64,000 nucleotides of DNA from assembly GCA_025506515.1 (NCBI GenBank), contig CM046452.1, positions 102,330,559 through 102,394,558 of the forward strand. Direction: 5' to 3'. Below the pieces are notes generated by a model. The model searched no databases. It had not been told where the DNA came from and saw only the letters and a list, made by a program, of their open reading frames with translations. How positions within the stretch are numbered: position 1 is the first letter of the stretch; every line of letters starts with the position of its first letter. Shown piece by piece: positions 14,550-26,890 of this stretch. A program made the translations under genes and the position numbers. This DNA comes from Flaveria trinervia. Taxonomy: Eukaryota; Streptophyta; Magnoliopsida; Asterales; Asteraceae.

Positions 14550-15688
14550 TTTATAATTATAATAAAGCAAAGTTTTTTTTACACTTGTCATTCTCTTAAA
14601 CTATGTTTTTGACACTTGTCAGTTTTCTAGATATCTACATATTAATTTTCCCTTTAAAAAGGTATTATAGTAATTTCAATACTTTTACTAATTTGTCTCT
14701 CTTATTAAATATAATTCTATTAAATGCTATGTTACTCTCTCTTATCTAATTTTATTTTAAAATCAAACTATCTTTTTTTTTAAATAGATTTTATGAAAGA
14801 AATTAGAAATCATATTTTTTAATTAAAATCTAAATAACAAAAAACTAATTTTTATATAATATGAAATGTTCTAAAACACTATGCAGTTTTAAACAAATTA
14901 TTTTAAATCATTTTGTTATAAAACAAAAATTGTAAACATATGAAATATTATAAAACATTCTTTTTAAAACAACTAGAATAATTACTTGAATTATTTTTGT
15001 AAATTCAAAAAATTATTTTTAAAACAATATTTTACAAAAAATTATTTTTGTAATTTTTTTAAAAACAAATGTCTAAAAATGAAACTATTTACATAAGAAA
15101 GTTAAAAACAATATAATTGTTTTGTTTCTTGACCTATTACGCATATATAATTTTAATAATATTTTACTTTGAATATTATGTTGTAACTATTCATGTTCAT
15201 TTTACACATTTAACTTAATCTATTTATTAATGAGTTTTTAACCTATCTATTTATCTATAAAAAATCAAACTAAGCGTGAAACAATCGTAAACCTCATTAT
15301 ACTTATTTTCACATTTCTCTATGTTATTAATAATAACATTGAATACTAATATTATTACTCATACTATTTTAAAATTAAAAAATATATAATTTACTAAATT
15401 AAAAACCTATTTTTTATTAAAAAATATTTTTTAAAAACAAAAAAATATAAAAAACAGAATACAATGAAATTAAAAAAATAATTTCTCTTAAAACATATAT
15501 TTAGAAAACACAATTTTTTAAAAACAAAATTTTAAGAAAAATACATTATTATTTTTTACTTAAATTGGTTATTTATACGTAATTATAATCATATTTTATC
15601 AAGCATGATTTGTAATGCATAAGTTTTTATTAATAATTATTTAATATTTTATTTATTTAATCCGTGTATTATACGGGGACTAACATAA
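14550..15688 (+). mobile_element. Degraded Helitron, relative of 884-1981
   Basis: It shares with the Helitron at 884-1981 a block around CTACATATTAATTTTCCCT, a block around AACAAATTATTTTAAATC, and the 3' hairpin region CGTGTATTATACGGGGACTAAC. The terminal CTAG has become ATAA and the 5' TC is lost, so both ends are approximate. It encodes nothing. Confidence 0.55.
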
Positions 15689-17013
15689 TAAAATACTATT
15701 TTGAAAAAGTTCATAAAAACAAAAGGGTAAGTCTGTAACCCATCAAGATGACTAATTACTTGTTTAGCTAAATGTGTTCGTAAAATCTCGTAAATGACTA
15801 AAATCTTTTAATAAATGTGTTACAGTAGCAATTGTTCTTATGTTTAATTGGCATAACATTAAAATTGGTAAAGACATATTTAAATTTTGAAAAGATAAAT
15901 ATACATTTTTATGGGATGATGCTTGTAATGGCGCAAGTTAAATAAGTCCTTCTTTGATTTTTAATCGATTGAATGTAGTTCTAATATTGATTATTGAACA
16001 CCTGTGGTGGCAATAGTCGGTAAAACTCTTATGTGTAGGCGTTCGTCACGTTACTTTCGTAAATTATTATCATATATATTAATATGAAAATTAAGGAGTC
16101 CATTAGGGTAAAATCTTCACTATCATTAGTTAGATGTAGTACAACCTCTTTTAAATCATCAATTATTTGCCGGCTTATTAAATGGTGCATAATAATACTG
16201 ATTATTACTTCTTTTCTTGTAATTAAATCCAAAAGAATTAATAACACCCTTACCTAAGTCTCTATGATTTACAAATATTGCATTTTTTTCTTTTAATTTA
16301 GTGGGTGTTGTAGGTTGGCGGTGCCCCGCCCAACTTCAAGTGGAGAGTTTAATTTTCATTATATGGATATGTTTCTATGTTCAAAAGAGAAAAACAACTA
16401 ATGGGTGAAAATGCATTTGTGACAGAGGTGTTAAAATTTATAATGTGTGATTTTGATTATTTGTATATTAGCATTCATCTCATAACAGTTCATGTTGAAA
16501 CATTAAAAATATAATTACGTTCTAACGGTAAATCTATAATATTTTTAAAACATTGCATTTTTAGGATTTTAAGATGAAAACAAGAAAAATTGTAAAAAAA
16601 ATGAACTCGAAGCAACTTTTACTACTAGGTTAATGTTCTTAACTTGTACGTTATTACACCCAATTTGGTTTTATATAAATTTACATCAAAATGTTGACAA
16701 ATATAAATACACCACAATGGTATATTTAGAATATTATAAATTATCAGATTTTAGTTGTTATAAAAAAAAGAACAAAATTAAAAAAACATATATAAGTGAT
16801 CCACTTGGCTATTTTGATTAAGCGAAAAAAAAAGCTTTAACAAATAAGAAAAGTTTAAAGTTTAAAAGGTAAGTCCACCCAAAGTTGAAGTGGAGGTAAT
16901 GTAACTTCTTAAGGAGGTAAATTAAAGTTTAAGAAAATCATGCTCAAGAGGCTAGTACCATTCGATTAAAAAACTTGTAATATGTGATTTGACAAAGTAA
17001 ACACTAATCACTG
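15689..17013. other. AT-rich intergenic sequence, no gene seen
   Basis: Frames of 62-72 codons at 16029-16247 (minus) and 16633-16821 (plus) have no recognisable motif. No clear repeats or inverted termini are seen. Confidence 0.5.
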
Positions 17014-17643
17014 TCTACAGGAAACTATTATACTAATAACACAAAATAGATTTATTTCTTATGTTATTTTCTTATATCTTTATTGACACATGTTATTTTA
17101 TCACACTCTATATGTCATATGTCATTATCATTTAATGATCATATAAATACTAAACCAATGATTTTTTGACCTAGTGGTTCAAGGAAGGAGGGGGAGGTTT
17201 TGTCTCTTTTGAAGGTTCAAGGTTCAACCCTTGGCAGTAGTAAATTATTACTAACTTGGTGTTACTAACTTCTAACAACTAAACAACCGTTCAAAAAAAA
17301 AATTAAATTACTAAAAATATTATTTATTTTAATTTTAATTTATTAAACATATTTTAAAAAGAATGTAATTTTTGTAGAATAAATAAAATGATAGTTTTTT
17401 AATACAGAGAATACTTTTAAAAAGAATACTTTTAAATGACGTTTAAAAATGAGATGTTTAAAAGTTATTTTTAATAATTTTTTAAAGACAAAAAATTTTA
17501 AAAATATTGCTATCACTTTATTATTTAAGGTAGTTTTTATATGTATTTGAAATCATATTTTATCTAAAAAATATTTAATTTTTTTTTAAATATTAATTTA
17601 ATATTTTAATTAAACTCATGTGAAACATGGGTTTCAAAACAAG
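17014..17643 (+). mobile_element. Possible decayed Helitron
   Basis: The candidate 5' end TCTACAGGAAACTATTATAC and a hairpin CATGTGAAACATG (about 17618-17630), followed by GGGTTTCAAAACAAGT, resemble the other Helitrons here. The terminal CTAG would be CAAG and the 5' flank is G rather than A, so the call is weak. A SINE-like unit lies inside it. Confidence 0.35.
17165..17302 (+). mobile_element. SINE-like, tRNA-derived unit
   Basis: A box-A-like stretch, TGACCTAGTGGTTCAAGG (17167-17184), is followed about 35 bases later by a box-B-like GGTTCAACCC (17221-17230). The unit ends in a run of ten A at about 17293-17302. This order (internal pol III promoter, body, A tail) is that of a tRNA-derived SINE. 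No clear target duplication is visible. Confidence 0.45.
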
Positions 17644-17865
17644 TCTACTTTAATAAGAGAAAATGTTTATGTTTCACATAATATTTTTATATACCTCCTC
17701 CACTTAAGCTCCACCTAAGCATTATACACGTATCATTACTTTTTTATAAAATGTTATGTTAGATTTGAATATACAATTCTTCATATTATTGTAACTATAT
17801 AAATAATATAATAAAGTTAAAATCATACACTATATACAAATAAATATATAATATATTCTTATAAA

Positions 17866-18289
17866 CAATGTTGTAAAAATCGCTAGGTGTTAGTCAGACG
17901 GTAAGGTAAGGACTAAGGATTAATCGAGATTAATCGGTTTGGATTTTTATATATAATTTTCAATTTTACATATATATATATATATATATATTCACATTTT
18001 TATATGTAATTTTTATAAAAATGTTAATTTTATATATATAAACAAATCTGGCAGGAATTTATAAAATTTCCGTCGGGATTTCAAGAGTCGTCGGAATCTC
18101 GCCGGAAAACTCGTCGGAAATTCCAATTTTCGGCCGATTAGAACCGCCTAGGCCCGCCTAAGGCCCAATTTAACCTCCTTTTACCGCCTAGCGATTAATT
18201 GACCGATTAGATAAAAATTCCTATGTGGCCAGCCGACTAGCGATTAATCGCCGATTAGTCGGTCGTCTAGGCCGATTTTTGCAACACTG
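17866..18289. mobile_element. hAT-type MITE, CAATGTTGT subfamily
   Basis: The left end is CAATGTTGTAAAAATCGC. The right end read inward is CAGTGTTGCAAAAATCGG. Flanks CTTATAAA and CTTGTGAA are an 8-bp duplication with two mismatches. The interior carries repeated GATTAATCG and GCCTAGGC-type subterminal motifs and an AT microsatellite. It is non-coding and shares its terminal motif with the elements at 7261 and 29348, though the interiors differ. Confidence 0.65.
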
Positions 18290-19239
18290 CTTGTGAATAA
18301 TAATTATTGTTTTTTTCATATATTATTGGTTAATTTAATTATACAAAACGTAAAGTTTTGGAACCTTGTTATCAATTTAATTATATATGATTTTGTTTTC
18401 TTCTTTATTATCTCATAAGTATAGAAATTTTTTCACTTCTAAAATTCACTTGTCTTATTTGCCTAACTTAACTTAAAAAAAATATTTGTAAAAGTATTAC
18501 ATATGATTAAAACACATAATGTATGTTGAGTGACTTTAGAGTGACACAAAAAACTTTACATGACTTTAATGAAGCATAACTTTATTATTATTGTGTGAAG
18601 TTTTTCTTAAAGTAAACTGCATATATAAAGTTTCGGTGATCACATTTTGAAACTCATCATTAATTTTAGTTAACCTTCACATGTCATAGTTAATAATAGT
18701 ATTTATTAATAATACTCTAGAGTCCAAGACCTTCGTTGTTCCAAAATTGTTAACAAAGTTTAATAGAAATTATGGAGAAACGTCAGGATAATAAATTACC
18801 ATACACATGCATATATTTCTAAATTATTAACTTAATATTTGTAGGATAACAGATCATTTACTTTCGAAATTCAGAGATAAAATCACACGCTTATATTTGA
18901 CTATTGTAAACTAAAAACTGCACGAAATATATCATTTTCAATTAAACAAAAAGAAACTCTTATACTCATTGTCCACCTGTTTACAGGAGCCACGCATAGT
19001 TTCCTCCTAAAATAGCGATTAAGAGTAGCATTATTACTCTTTAGTCTTTATGCACTAAGCATATAGATACATATTATTTATATATATATATATATCCTAA
19101 GTACCACTAGAAATTCATTTACATTTCCTTTCATCTAATTCTAGAAAAAAAACTCATAAAACATGAAAACAAACCCCCATAAACATAGATTAAACCTCCA
19201 AAAACCAGAGAGAAAAAGCTTTGAAAATAAAATAAAAAG
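18290..19239. other. AT-rich intergenic; 3' flank of the MYB gene
   Basis: No gene is seen. The last 100-200 bases are likely the 3' untranslated and termination region of the minus-strand MYB gene, but no single polyadenylation signal can be singled out in such AT-rich sequence. Confidence 0.5.
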
Positions 19240-20352
19240 TTAGAAGAAGTCATTGTTTTCTTCTAATGACATGTTCATAAGGTCACCTTGTGCAGTAGCA
19301 TCATCAAAAAGCCACTTCTCTAGAAAACTAAGAGGTGGCATTTGATCTTCCATGTTTGGTTTACTTTCATCTTGGAACACACTTGTTTCGGGTGAAACCG
19401 ACTGCGAAACATCCGAATTGCTGTAGTTTGAGTAGTAATTGTTTTTCTGATTGTTGTGAATTAGATTATTATTGGACCCAAAGTGAAGGGAGTTCTCGTA
19501 ACCTTCACTTGGAGGACTTTGAAACTGCTGGTTGATCATTGAACTCTGAGTTGTTTGTGTTGTTTCAATGCTTTCGGAGCTCGTTTGTGACGATTTCTTT
19601 GAACTGTTCATCCAGTTTGGGAGCAACCGGGCTATGTTCTCAGCGCTCGAAGCGTAAGGAGTTGTGGTTCGAGTCGGTGGGGGTGTTTCGGGTAGATTGA
19701 TGGTTTTGTTGTCAAGAGATAGGCTTCACAAAGGGCTTGTTTGGCCAAATGGATATCGGTTTGAAGCCTTCTTTCCCATTGGCCTTTCGACATAGTGGTT
19801 TCGGACGATGATGGGGACTCGCACCCCTTCGAACCACGACGATGGTGGTGGTGGTGATGATGGTTTTCTTGATCTGCGTTGAGTTTTTTCTTAAGATGAG
19901 TATTCCAGTAATTTTTGATATCGTTATCTGTCCTTTGCGGAAGATAAGAAGCAATTGCTGCCCATCTGTCATACATAATAAAATTTAACAAAATCAATAA
20001 CTTGTGACCTAAAAATCAAAACTTTATTAAATTCTTGTAGCTAAAAATAAAAAAAAAATGTAAAATTAATCCCACCTGTTACCAAGAAGGGCTTGAAGAT
20101 GGATGATCATCTTCTCCTCTTGCTCGGTGAAGTTACCGCGCTTGATACCAGCCGAAGATAATTCGTCCATCGTAACCTGCAACTCTTGCTGCATCTTAGC
20201 AAGCCTGAATTCACAACACGATATATATAAATTAGCAACAATTCAAGTAAAATAAAATAAAAACTTTTAAAAAAATTTCATTACAGAAAGTAGCAGGATA
20301 CAATGAATAACATGAATTTAATGATCTAACCAACCCACCTCTAAACAAAAAA

Positions 20353-20394
<42 letters not shown>

Positions 20395-20569
20395 AAATAA
20401 CAAAAACCAAAACCAATCAAATAATAATAATCATACCAGTATTAGTAGGCACAGATCTCCAATTCCCAGGGCCATTTTGTTGAATATAAGAGACTAAAGT
20501 TATGTCTTCTTCAGGAGTCCATGGCCCCTTCTTCACACCAATCTTATCACAACATGGTGGTCTACCCAT
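19240..20569 (-). CDS. R2R3-MYB transcription factor, subgroup 1 (MYB30/60/94/96-like); two frameshifts as assembled
   Basis: A DNA-binding transcription factor acting in the nucleus. The exons are 20437-20569 (133 nt), 20076-20204 (129 nt) and 19240-19965 (726 nt), with GT-AG introns of 232 and 110 bp. Exon 1 begins MGRPPCCDKIGVKKGPW and holds most of R2. Exon 2 carries LLRCSKSCRLRWTNYLR and then IKRGNFTEQEEKMIIHLQ. Exon 3 starts RWAAIASYLPQRTDNDIKNY, followed by a His-rich stretch, YASSAENIARLL and, near the C-terminus, PPLSFLEKWLFDD. The last two motifs place it in subgroup 1, whose known members control cuticular wax, drought and ABA responses, stomata or cell death. Exon 2 is one base short of the usual 130 nt: one base is missing at about 20151, between codons for NYLR and IKRGNF, where family members have PG. 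A second base is missing at about 19722, after LCEA. Both shorten G/C runs. With both bases present the protein would be about 329 residues. It is either a young pseudogene or a gene with sequencing errors. Confidence 0.9.
20354..20393. repeat. A40 homopolymer in MYB intron 1
   Basis: Forty consecutive A on the plus strand, which is T40 in the sense of the MYB transcript, inside intron 1 about 150 bases before its 3' splice site. It may vary in length between individuals and is hard to sequence. Confidence 0.9.
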
Positions 20570-20717
20570 TGATGCTAATTCGCTTGAAGATGATGATCAA
20601 TCTTAACTGTTTCACACTTGATATGTATGTATGTAGTATGTTTGTGTGTTAGTGTGTGTATAGTTTCTTCTGACTGATTGAATGATAAAACGTAGTTTGG
20701 GTTGGGAGAGTGTAGGC

Positions 20718-20725
20718 TATATATA
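20718..20725 (-). promoter_or_regulatory. TATA box of the MYB gene
   Basis: TATATATA followed on the minus strand by GCC, about 150 bases upstream of the ATG at 20569. The following leader is rich in pyrimidines, as is common for plant promoters. Assignment rests on position and motif only. Confidence 0.6.
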
Positions 20726-22722
20726 GATGTGAAGACAAAAGGGAGGAGATGAGGAAGAGGTGGTGAAATTACACGCTGACCGAAGAAATGAGTTGAAAAA
20801 TGGGGAGAGAAAAGAAATGTATTCTCTCTCATGAAAAAGAGTCAAAAGAAGCCAGCAAGAAGCATTTACTCCTGTTTGCAAAAAGTCAGCTGTATGCTTC
20901 ATGCAGACTGTGAGAGATAAAGACGGAATCAAATCAAACCAAACAAACAACTATGTCTTATAGAAAACGTCAATTGTATAACACTCTTTTATTAATTAAC
21001 CAAAGGCTTTATTATACTAATTATGCTTTAATCCGTTTACTATCAAATGGTACTTTTGACCTTACGAACAGGGATTGACTAAACAAATCTTTTTGTGCTG
21101 TGTGTGAAAAGAAAATGTCATGGTGAAATTGCATAGTTGAAGTGATGCAACAAGTAGAAATGGAGGAGTGGTTCATTTAGCACATCTCGAAAACATAGTT
21201 GTGTTCTAAAATTTTTTTAATGATAGGATTGTTAGAAATTTTTGTTCTCAAATTTACTTAAAAAGAAAAAAAAGCTAAAATCAATACGGAAATAAAAAAA
21301 TAAAAGAAGAGAAGATAAATAAAAAAAATGTTTCTTTTCTTTTTTTCTCTCGTTAAGTTAACTCGGGAACACAACAACGGGTAGTGGGTGGGTATTTTGA
21401 AAATTATGAAATAAATTATCAAAATTATAACTAAATAATATGGTAATTCGATGAATAATTTATAGAATATTAAAATAATTATGTGTATAGTAAAAGACTG
21501 ATAAAATGAAGGATGTACACACGTGTCTGCATTTTCTTTGTTTCAACTTAAGCTTTCCTGCTTTTTAGATTAGACCACCAATTTTTTAAAATTTAGTTTT
21601 TCTCATTTTTCAATTTTAATCAATTTACAATTATGACAAAATATAATTATTTTAATAAAAATATTTAAATACAAAGTTTTTGAAACTAAAAAGTGTAATA
21701 ATATTAAAATGTTGAACACATGTATTTTTTATTATAATTAGGTTGAGGGGCAAATTTGGTAGTCTTTTCCGATCTCAAGTTCCACATTTTTTTAAACGTC
21801 CACAACTTTTACATACGACATACGACACGTGTTATTCATACTTTTTTAGATCATTATGTAAATTTGTCAAGTAATTTTGTAATCTTTTGAATTGACGATA
21901 ATTACGTACAATTACCTAAAAAGAATTACACAGAGAAATATAAACAAACAAAATATATTTTTAGGATTGTGTTATTTAAAAATTATCATTTTAGAAAAAT
22001 ACCAATACATAACACAATACTTAACATTAGACACAATGATCAACATTAGACTCAAAGGATAACACATTGACCAACACTAAACTCGATGATCAACATTATA
22101 CACAATGAGCTGCTTGAAAATGATTACACGACTACATGTTCAGGATTACATAATGAACCATAAAACGTAAAAAATATATTTTTTTTCAGCATTGTATTTT
22201 TTAAAAATTATTATTTTAGAAAAACACAATGATTAGCATTGAACACAATAATCTGATTATTATACAATAACTTATTATTACACAATGATCAGATGGATAT
22301 TAAAAAAAGGAGTTGAAATAACATTAAAAAAATTCTTTTTTATATATCAACATTATACGTGTATTAAATATAACAAAAGCCTATGTTTATGATGTTAGTC
22401 TAAAAAAAATAATATTATATGTAAAAGTTACGAGCATTAAAAAAATAAAAGAATTTGAAAATATGGTTAAGACAAAAATACAATTGTCTTATATCTGAAA
22501 TTTTAATTAATTGTTATATTAAATTTTTAACCGTTGGACCTAAGATGTAATGGTTAATAATATTTCTCTCTTCTTATTTTCCTATTTTTTCATAATAGTT
22601 TCACGTTTATTTTAATTAAAAATCAACTTTTTAGTAATTGATATTGTCTATTAATGAATTGATCGGAACTTTTACACTCGTGTAATCATGTTTCTATCTA
22701 TCTATATATATATATATATACA
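20726..22722. other. MYB upstream region and AT-rich intergenic
   Basis: No gene is seen. Overlapping minus-strand frames at 20575-20950 lie in the MYB leader and promoter and are chance. At 21951-22290 a diverged repeat of about 220 bases occurs twice; each copy starts AAAATATATTTTT, has a TTTAAAAATTAT.ATTTTAGAAAAA block and then short ACACAATGATCAACATTA-like units. Confidence 0.5.
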
Positions 22723-23545
22723 CCAGGTTAGTAACTCGTGTGTTACACGGATGGATAAAATAACACAAGTAAATAAATTACAGTAATATATATATATGAT
22801 AAATATATGTATGATGTTGAAAAGATAAATTAGAATAAGATTATTTTTTTATATAATGATATCAAAAATTACGATATTCCACAATAGAAATACATGAAGG
22901 TAGAACAATTGAACATAAAATATAAAGAAAAAATATTAACTAATAAAACTTTTTGATAAAATCTACAAAAGTATGTAACAATGATAGGTAACTAAAACAA
23001 TGAATAATTAAAATTAAAAACTAATTGTTCATAAAGATATAAATACTTATTTATGTAATAATATTTATGTTGTAAAGAACAGATTATTAATTAAGTGATC
23101 ACAAACAATATTAATTAAGTGGAAATGTATAATAATCAATACTATTATAACTCATTGTGTAATAAACAATATCACAACAATGAAATGTTGTTAAAATGAT
23201 TATTTTTATAAATATCCTTATTATAACTCTCATATTTATTTTTTTTGTTATAAAACATTTACTTTTTAAAAACACTAAATTTAAAATATTTTATATTTTA
23301 AATAAGTTTGATGTTCTAGTAAAAAAGTTATTTTTATAAAAATTTATTTCTTTAGAAATAACATTAACAAAAAGATATATTTTTTAATTTATTGGAAAAC
23401 CATTATTAATCTAAAAAGACTTAAATAATATCTTTGTAATTAAGGTAATTATTTAATAGGAGAGAGACGCGGGAAAAATTTTGAGAGAATCAATGTGGTG
23501 TTGACATGTGTCCTAGATGGTTACCATTTTATTATAGTAGTAGGA
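22723..23545 (-). mobile_element. Non-autonomous Helitron
   Basis: Read on the minus strand, it starts TCCTACTACTATAATAAAA after an A (position 23546). It ends with a CCGTGTAACACACGAG hairpin, then TTACTAACCTGG, then T (22722). This fits TC...CTRR inserted between A and T. At 823 bp it encodes nothing. The plus-strand left flank is a CTAT/AT microsatellite. Confidence 0.7.
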
Positions 23546-26500
23546 TATTTATTATAATTGATATAAGTTAATAGTTTTCACATTTATATTAACTCAAGAT
23601 TAAAGGATATAACGACATGTGACAATGCACATGTGAGGTGGACATGCTAGAAATACGTCACGTGTACCAATAGTTAGTATTTACTTAATTATTATCTGAA
23701 TAAATACGTAAAATATAAAACACAAGTTAAAAATTTTATTTACTTTCAATATATTATTTTTTAACTTTTAATATCTTATTTTTAAATTACTTTCTCAATA
23801 TTTTTAATCGAACCAAGTTATTTTGACTCTGGAAAATTAAAAGAGTCATGCTCATAATCAACCTTTTTGTATGAAACTATATATTACACAAACTGAGATA
23901 AAAATTCTGAGTGTAAACATGATGATTTTTTGGACCATTTCATTGCAATAATCCGGCTTCCCACGTAAGCAATTAGAAAAAGAACAAAAGTAATTTGAAA
24001 TGATAAAAATAGGTAATAAACATACGGATCTACACGAAAGCTCTTGTGAGAGAAAAAAAGTGAGAAATACCATAAGAGCGTAAGAGTTTGAAATTAATAA
24101 TGATTAGGTTGTGGTGTCGCACGTCGTGACTATATAAGTTTAACATAACCTTAAATCAAAATTAAAATTAAGGTTCAAAACTATAAAACAACATATACTT
24201 AAAGTAAAACGCATCAAAACCTCAAATTTATAACACATCAAAACATGCAGAACCCAAAACTAAATCAAATTCCAACATCATACACAAAATAAACGAGATC
24301 AAAGCCGCAAGAAGGCGACACAATCTAAATAAAAAACCGACGAAAATCAAAGCTCAATAAAAAGCAAACAAAAGAAAAACTCAAACCCTAATAGCGAGGA
24401 TCGTCATGGTATCGATAACGAAAAAAGAAAGCGCACAGGAACCTAGAGAAAGACAATGTCAGCGAACCCTATAAACGAACATAATCGGAACACACATCAA
24501 ACAAACACAATAACAAAATAAATAAATTAATAAACAAACATAATCGAAACACACATAAAAAAACGTGTCAAAACACAAAAACCCACAAGAAAAACCACAC
24601 CCTAAAACCTCAAACCCACACCCAAACAAACCTTATAAAAACACAGACTAACAAACAAAAAAAATCTACCGACCAAATGTATTAATATAAATAAATAATA
24701 AATAATACGTCACCGATAATAAGTTTGACCCATATTTTATACGCAAGATAAAGATATCATTCCTATTTTAGAGAGTTTTTTTCAAATGTATAGGCAAGAT
24801 AAGTTTGAGACTGATCGTGGTTCATATAAATATTTTTTCCTTTTTAGTTTTCTCATATAGAATTTTACATATTAAGTGGTAATCAATTTTAACTTTGTTT
24901 TAAGTAGATTCTTCATAATAAAGTGGGTATAACATGAAAAAATAAATACGGTGAAAAGTTGTGTAGATAAAAAATATGTAGGAAATAAATCAAATATAAG
25001 TCAAACAACAGAACGGTGAGGACGAGACCCCTTTAAAACTAATTCTGTGTTTATACGTATTTGTGATGGTACAACCGGACGGCGGCAGACTCAGAAATTT
25101 ATTTTATAAGGGTTAGAAAATTTTGATGGGCGGTTGTATATCGTTAAGTTCTATTTTTTAAAGTTCAGGGTCGGTTTGAGTCACGTAATAAAAAAAAAGA
25201 AAAACAAATCAAGTTTCAAATGCATAAGAAAATACATCAATTGCCATTACAAATGCATAATAAAAATACAAAATATCTAAAGTTATATCTGCAAGTTTTA
25301 TTTTTTAAAATTTAGCTGTTACATCATATCATCTATAAAAAAACATTACTAACACAATTATTTTCAATATAACAAGGGGTTGTAACCACAAACGAAATGG
25401 TGGTTGACGGTAAACAACTCCAACAACAAGTATTTCGTGCAAAAATTTGACTGTTAGGGGCTTGGGCGGTAACAATGATCCAACTGTTTAAAATTAGATT
25501 TGTGATAGAAGTATTGCAAAAATTGTCTTCCAGTTGCAGTTAATATTTTAATTTTATAAATAATAATCAAATTGTTTAATAATTATTTGGTTAATTGTTT
25601 AATGGTTGGGTTCCTCCTATAACAGGCTTAATTTTTAGAATAGTTATTGGGCATTTTTGTATATAGATAATTGGATTTATAGGAATTAACATACTAATGA
25701 ACTTAATTGTCTAAATAGTTGTGTTTATAATAAAGTTTTAAAGTATATGTTAATTAGTTTATAATAGCTTTATATTTATAATACTTTAAAATCTTATATT
25801 GTTTTTTTGAGTCTGTAAAAATTTCTTGAGAGCCGACATCAGAACCTTTTGAGATCAGTGGTGATCTCAACCCCCACCTCTTAGGTTTGTCAATGCAACT
25901 GGAGCGGTGATGATTTTTTCAAAATTAATGAAATTTTTGTTATTTCATTAAACTTTTCAACATTTAGATAACTAAAAATCACATTTTCAAATTAACAAAA
26001 AAAGCTCGCCAGATAGAATCATAAATCAAATTGTATCTTATCGAATTATATCAAGTTAAGGTATCATTTATCTCAAATCAAATTGTAAAAAACTCAAAAC
26101 GTATACTTATTATTCGAGATTAACTCTCTCCATAAACCAACGTAGTTTTATTAAGTAAAGAAGAAAATAAAAGTTTCAATCAAACATTACCTGACCAAGA
26201 ATAAAATATTTACTTAGTCGCTACAAAAAACCTCAGCTTATGAGGTCAATTCCACTTGGTACAATATCAATATGATACAATTTTTTGGAATGTGAAAACA
26301 CACCTAAAAGGAAGTACCTCGAGTCAACTTAAAACTGATGTTCCCTTCAACAAGGAAAATGTGTTTCGACAAGGTATGGGGTGAAGAACCAATAGTAAAT
26401 ATTAAATTTCTACATGCATCCATTCATGTGTAACTTGGTCAAATTAAGTAACCAATCACGTTCTCAATCTAAAAAGTGAAATATCTGGTCAGTAACATTT

Positions 26501-26890
26501 ATGAGATCCATTGTCATATTAACATGAACTATATTCGTTTTTTTTCTTATCAACATGACTCTTAAAAACCAGAATTTTCGTATTCTATTTTACTATATGA
26601 AATCTCTTCGTATACAGAATATAAACTCATGTTTTTTATATAGTTTAACATTTTAAATTACTAAAGACAGAAGTTTAAACGAATTTAAAACAATTGTTAC
26701 GACTAGAAATTTTTTGGAGTTTTCTCAATAAAATTACGGTTAATTAACCTGTCAACAAGACACTATAAATGATAGGGAACACACAAAAAATTTAGATGTA
26801 TCATTCTCAAATTTGGATAGTTCTAGATATGTTTTGATTCATATGAAGCTATTAATACCATGCTAACAAGCATTCTTGCTAGCCTGGGCT
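23546..26890. other. AT-rich intergenic, no gene seen
   Basis: A 71-codon minus-strand frame at 23858-24073 has no recognised domain. Around 24170-24680 the plus strand is strongly A/C-rich, with many CAAACC and AAACAC runs. Sequence near 25078-25160 vaguely resembles the GGCGGA.CCAGAAATTTT ends of plant hAT elements, but no second end was found. Confidence 0.5.

Noticed and set aside
24170..24680. A/C-rich stretch with CAAACC and AAACCC runs, considered as interstitial telomere repeat
   Set aside because: There is no regular AAACCCT array, only scattered similar words.
25078..25160. Possible hAT terminus (GGCGGCAGACTCAGAAATTT region)
   Set aside because: No matching inverted end or 8-bp duplication was found.
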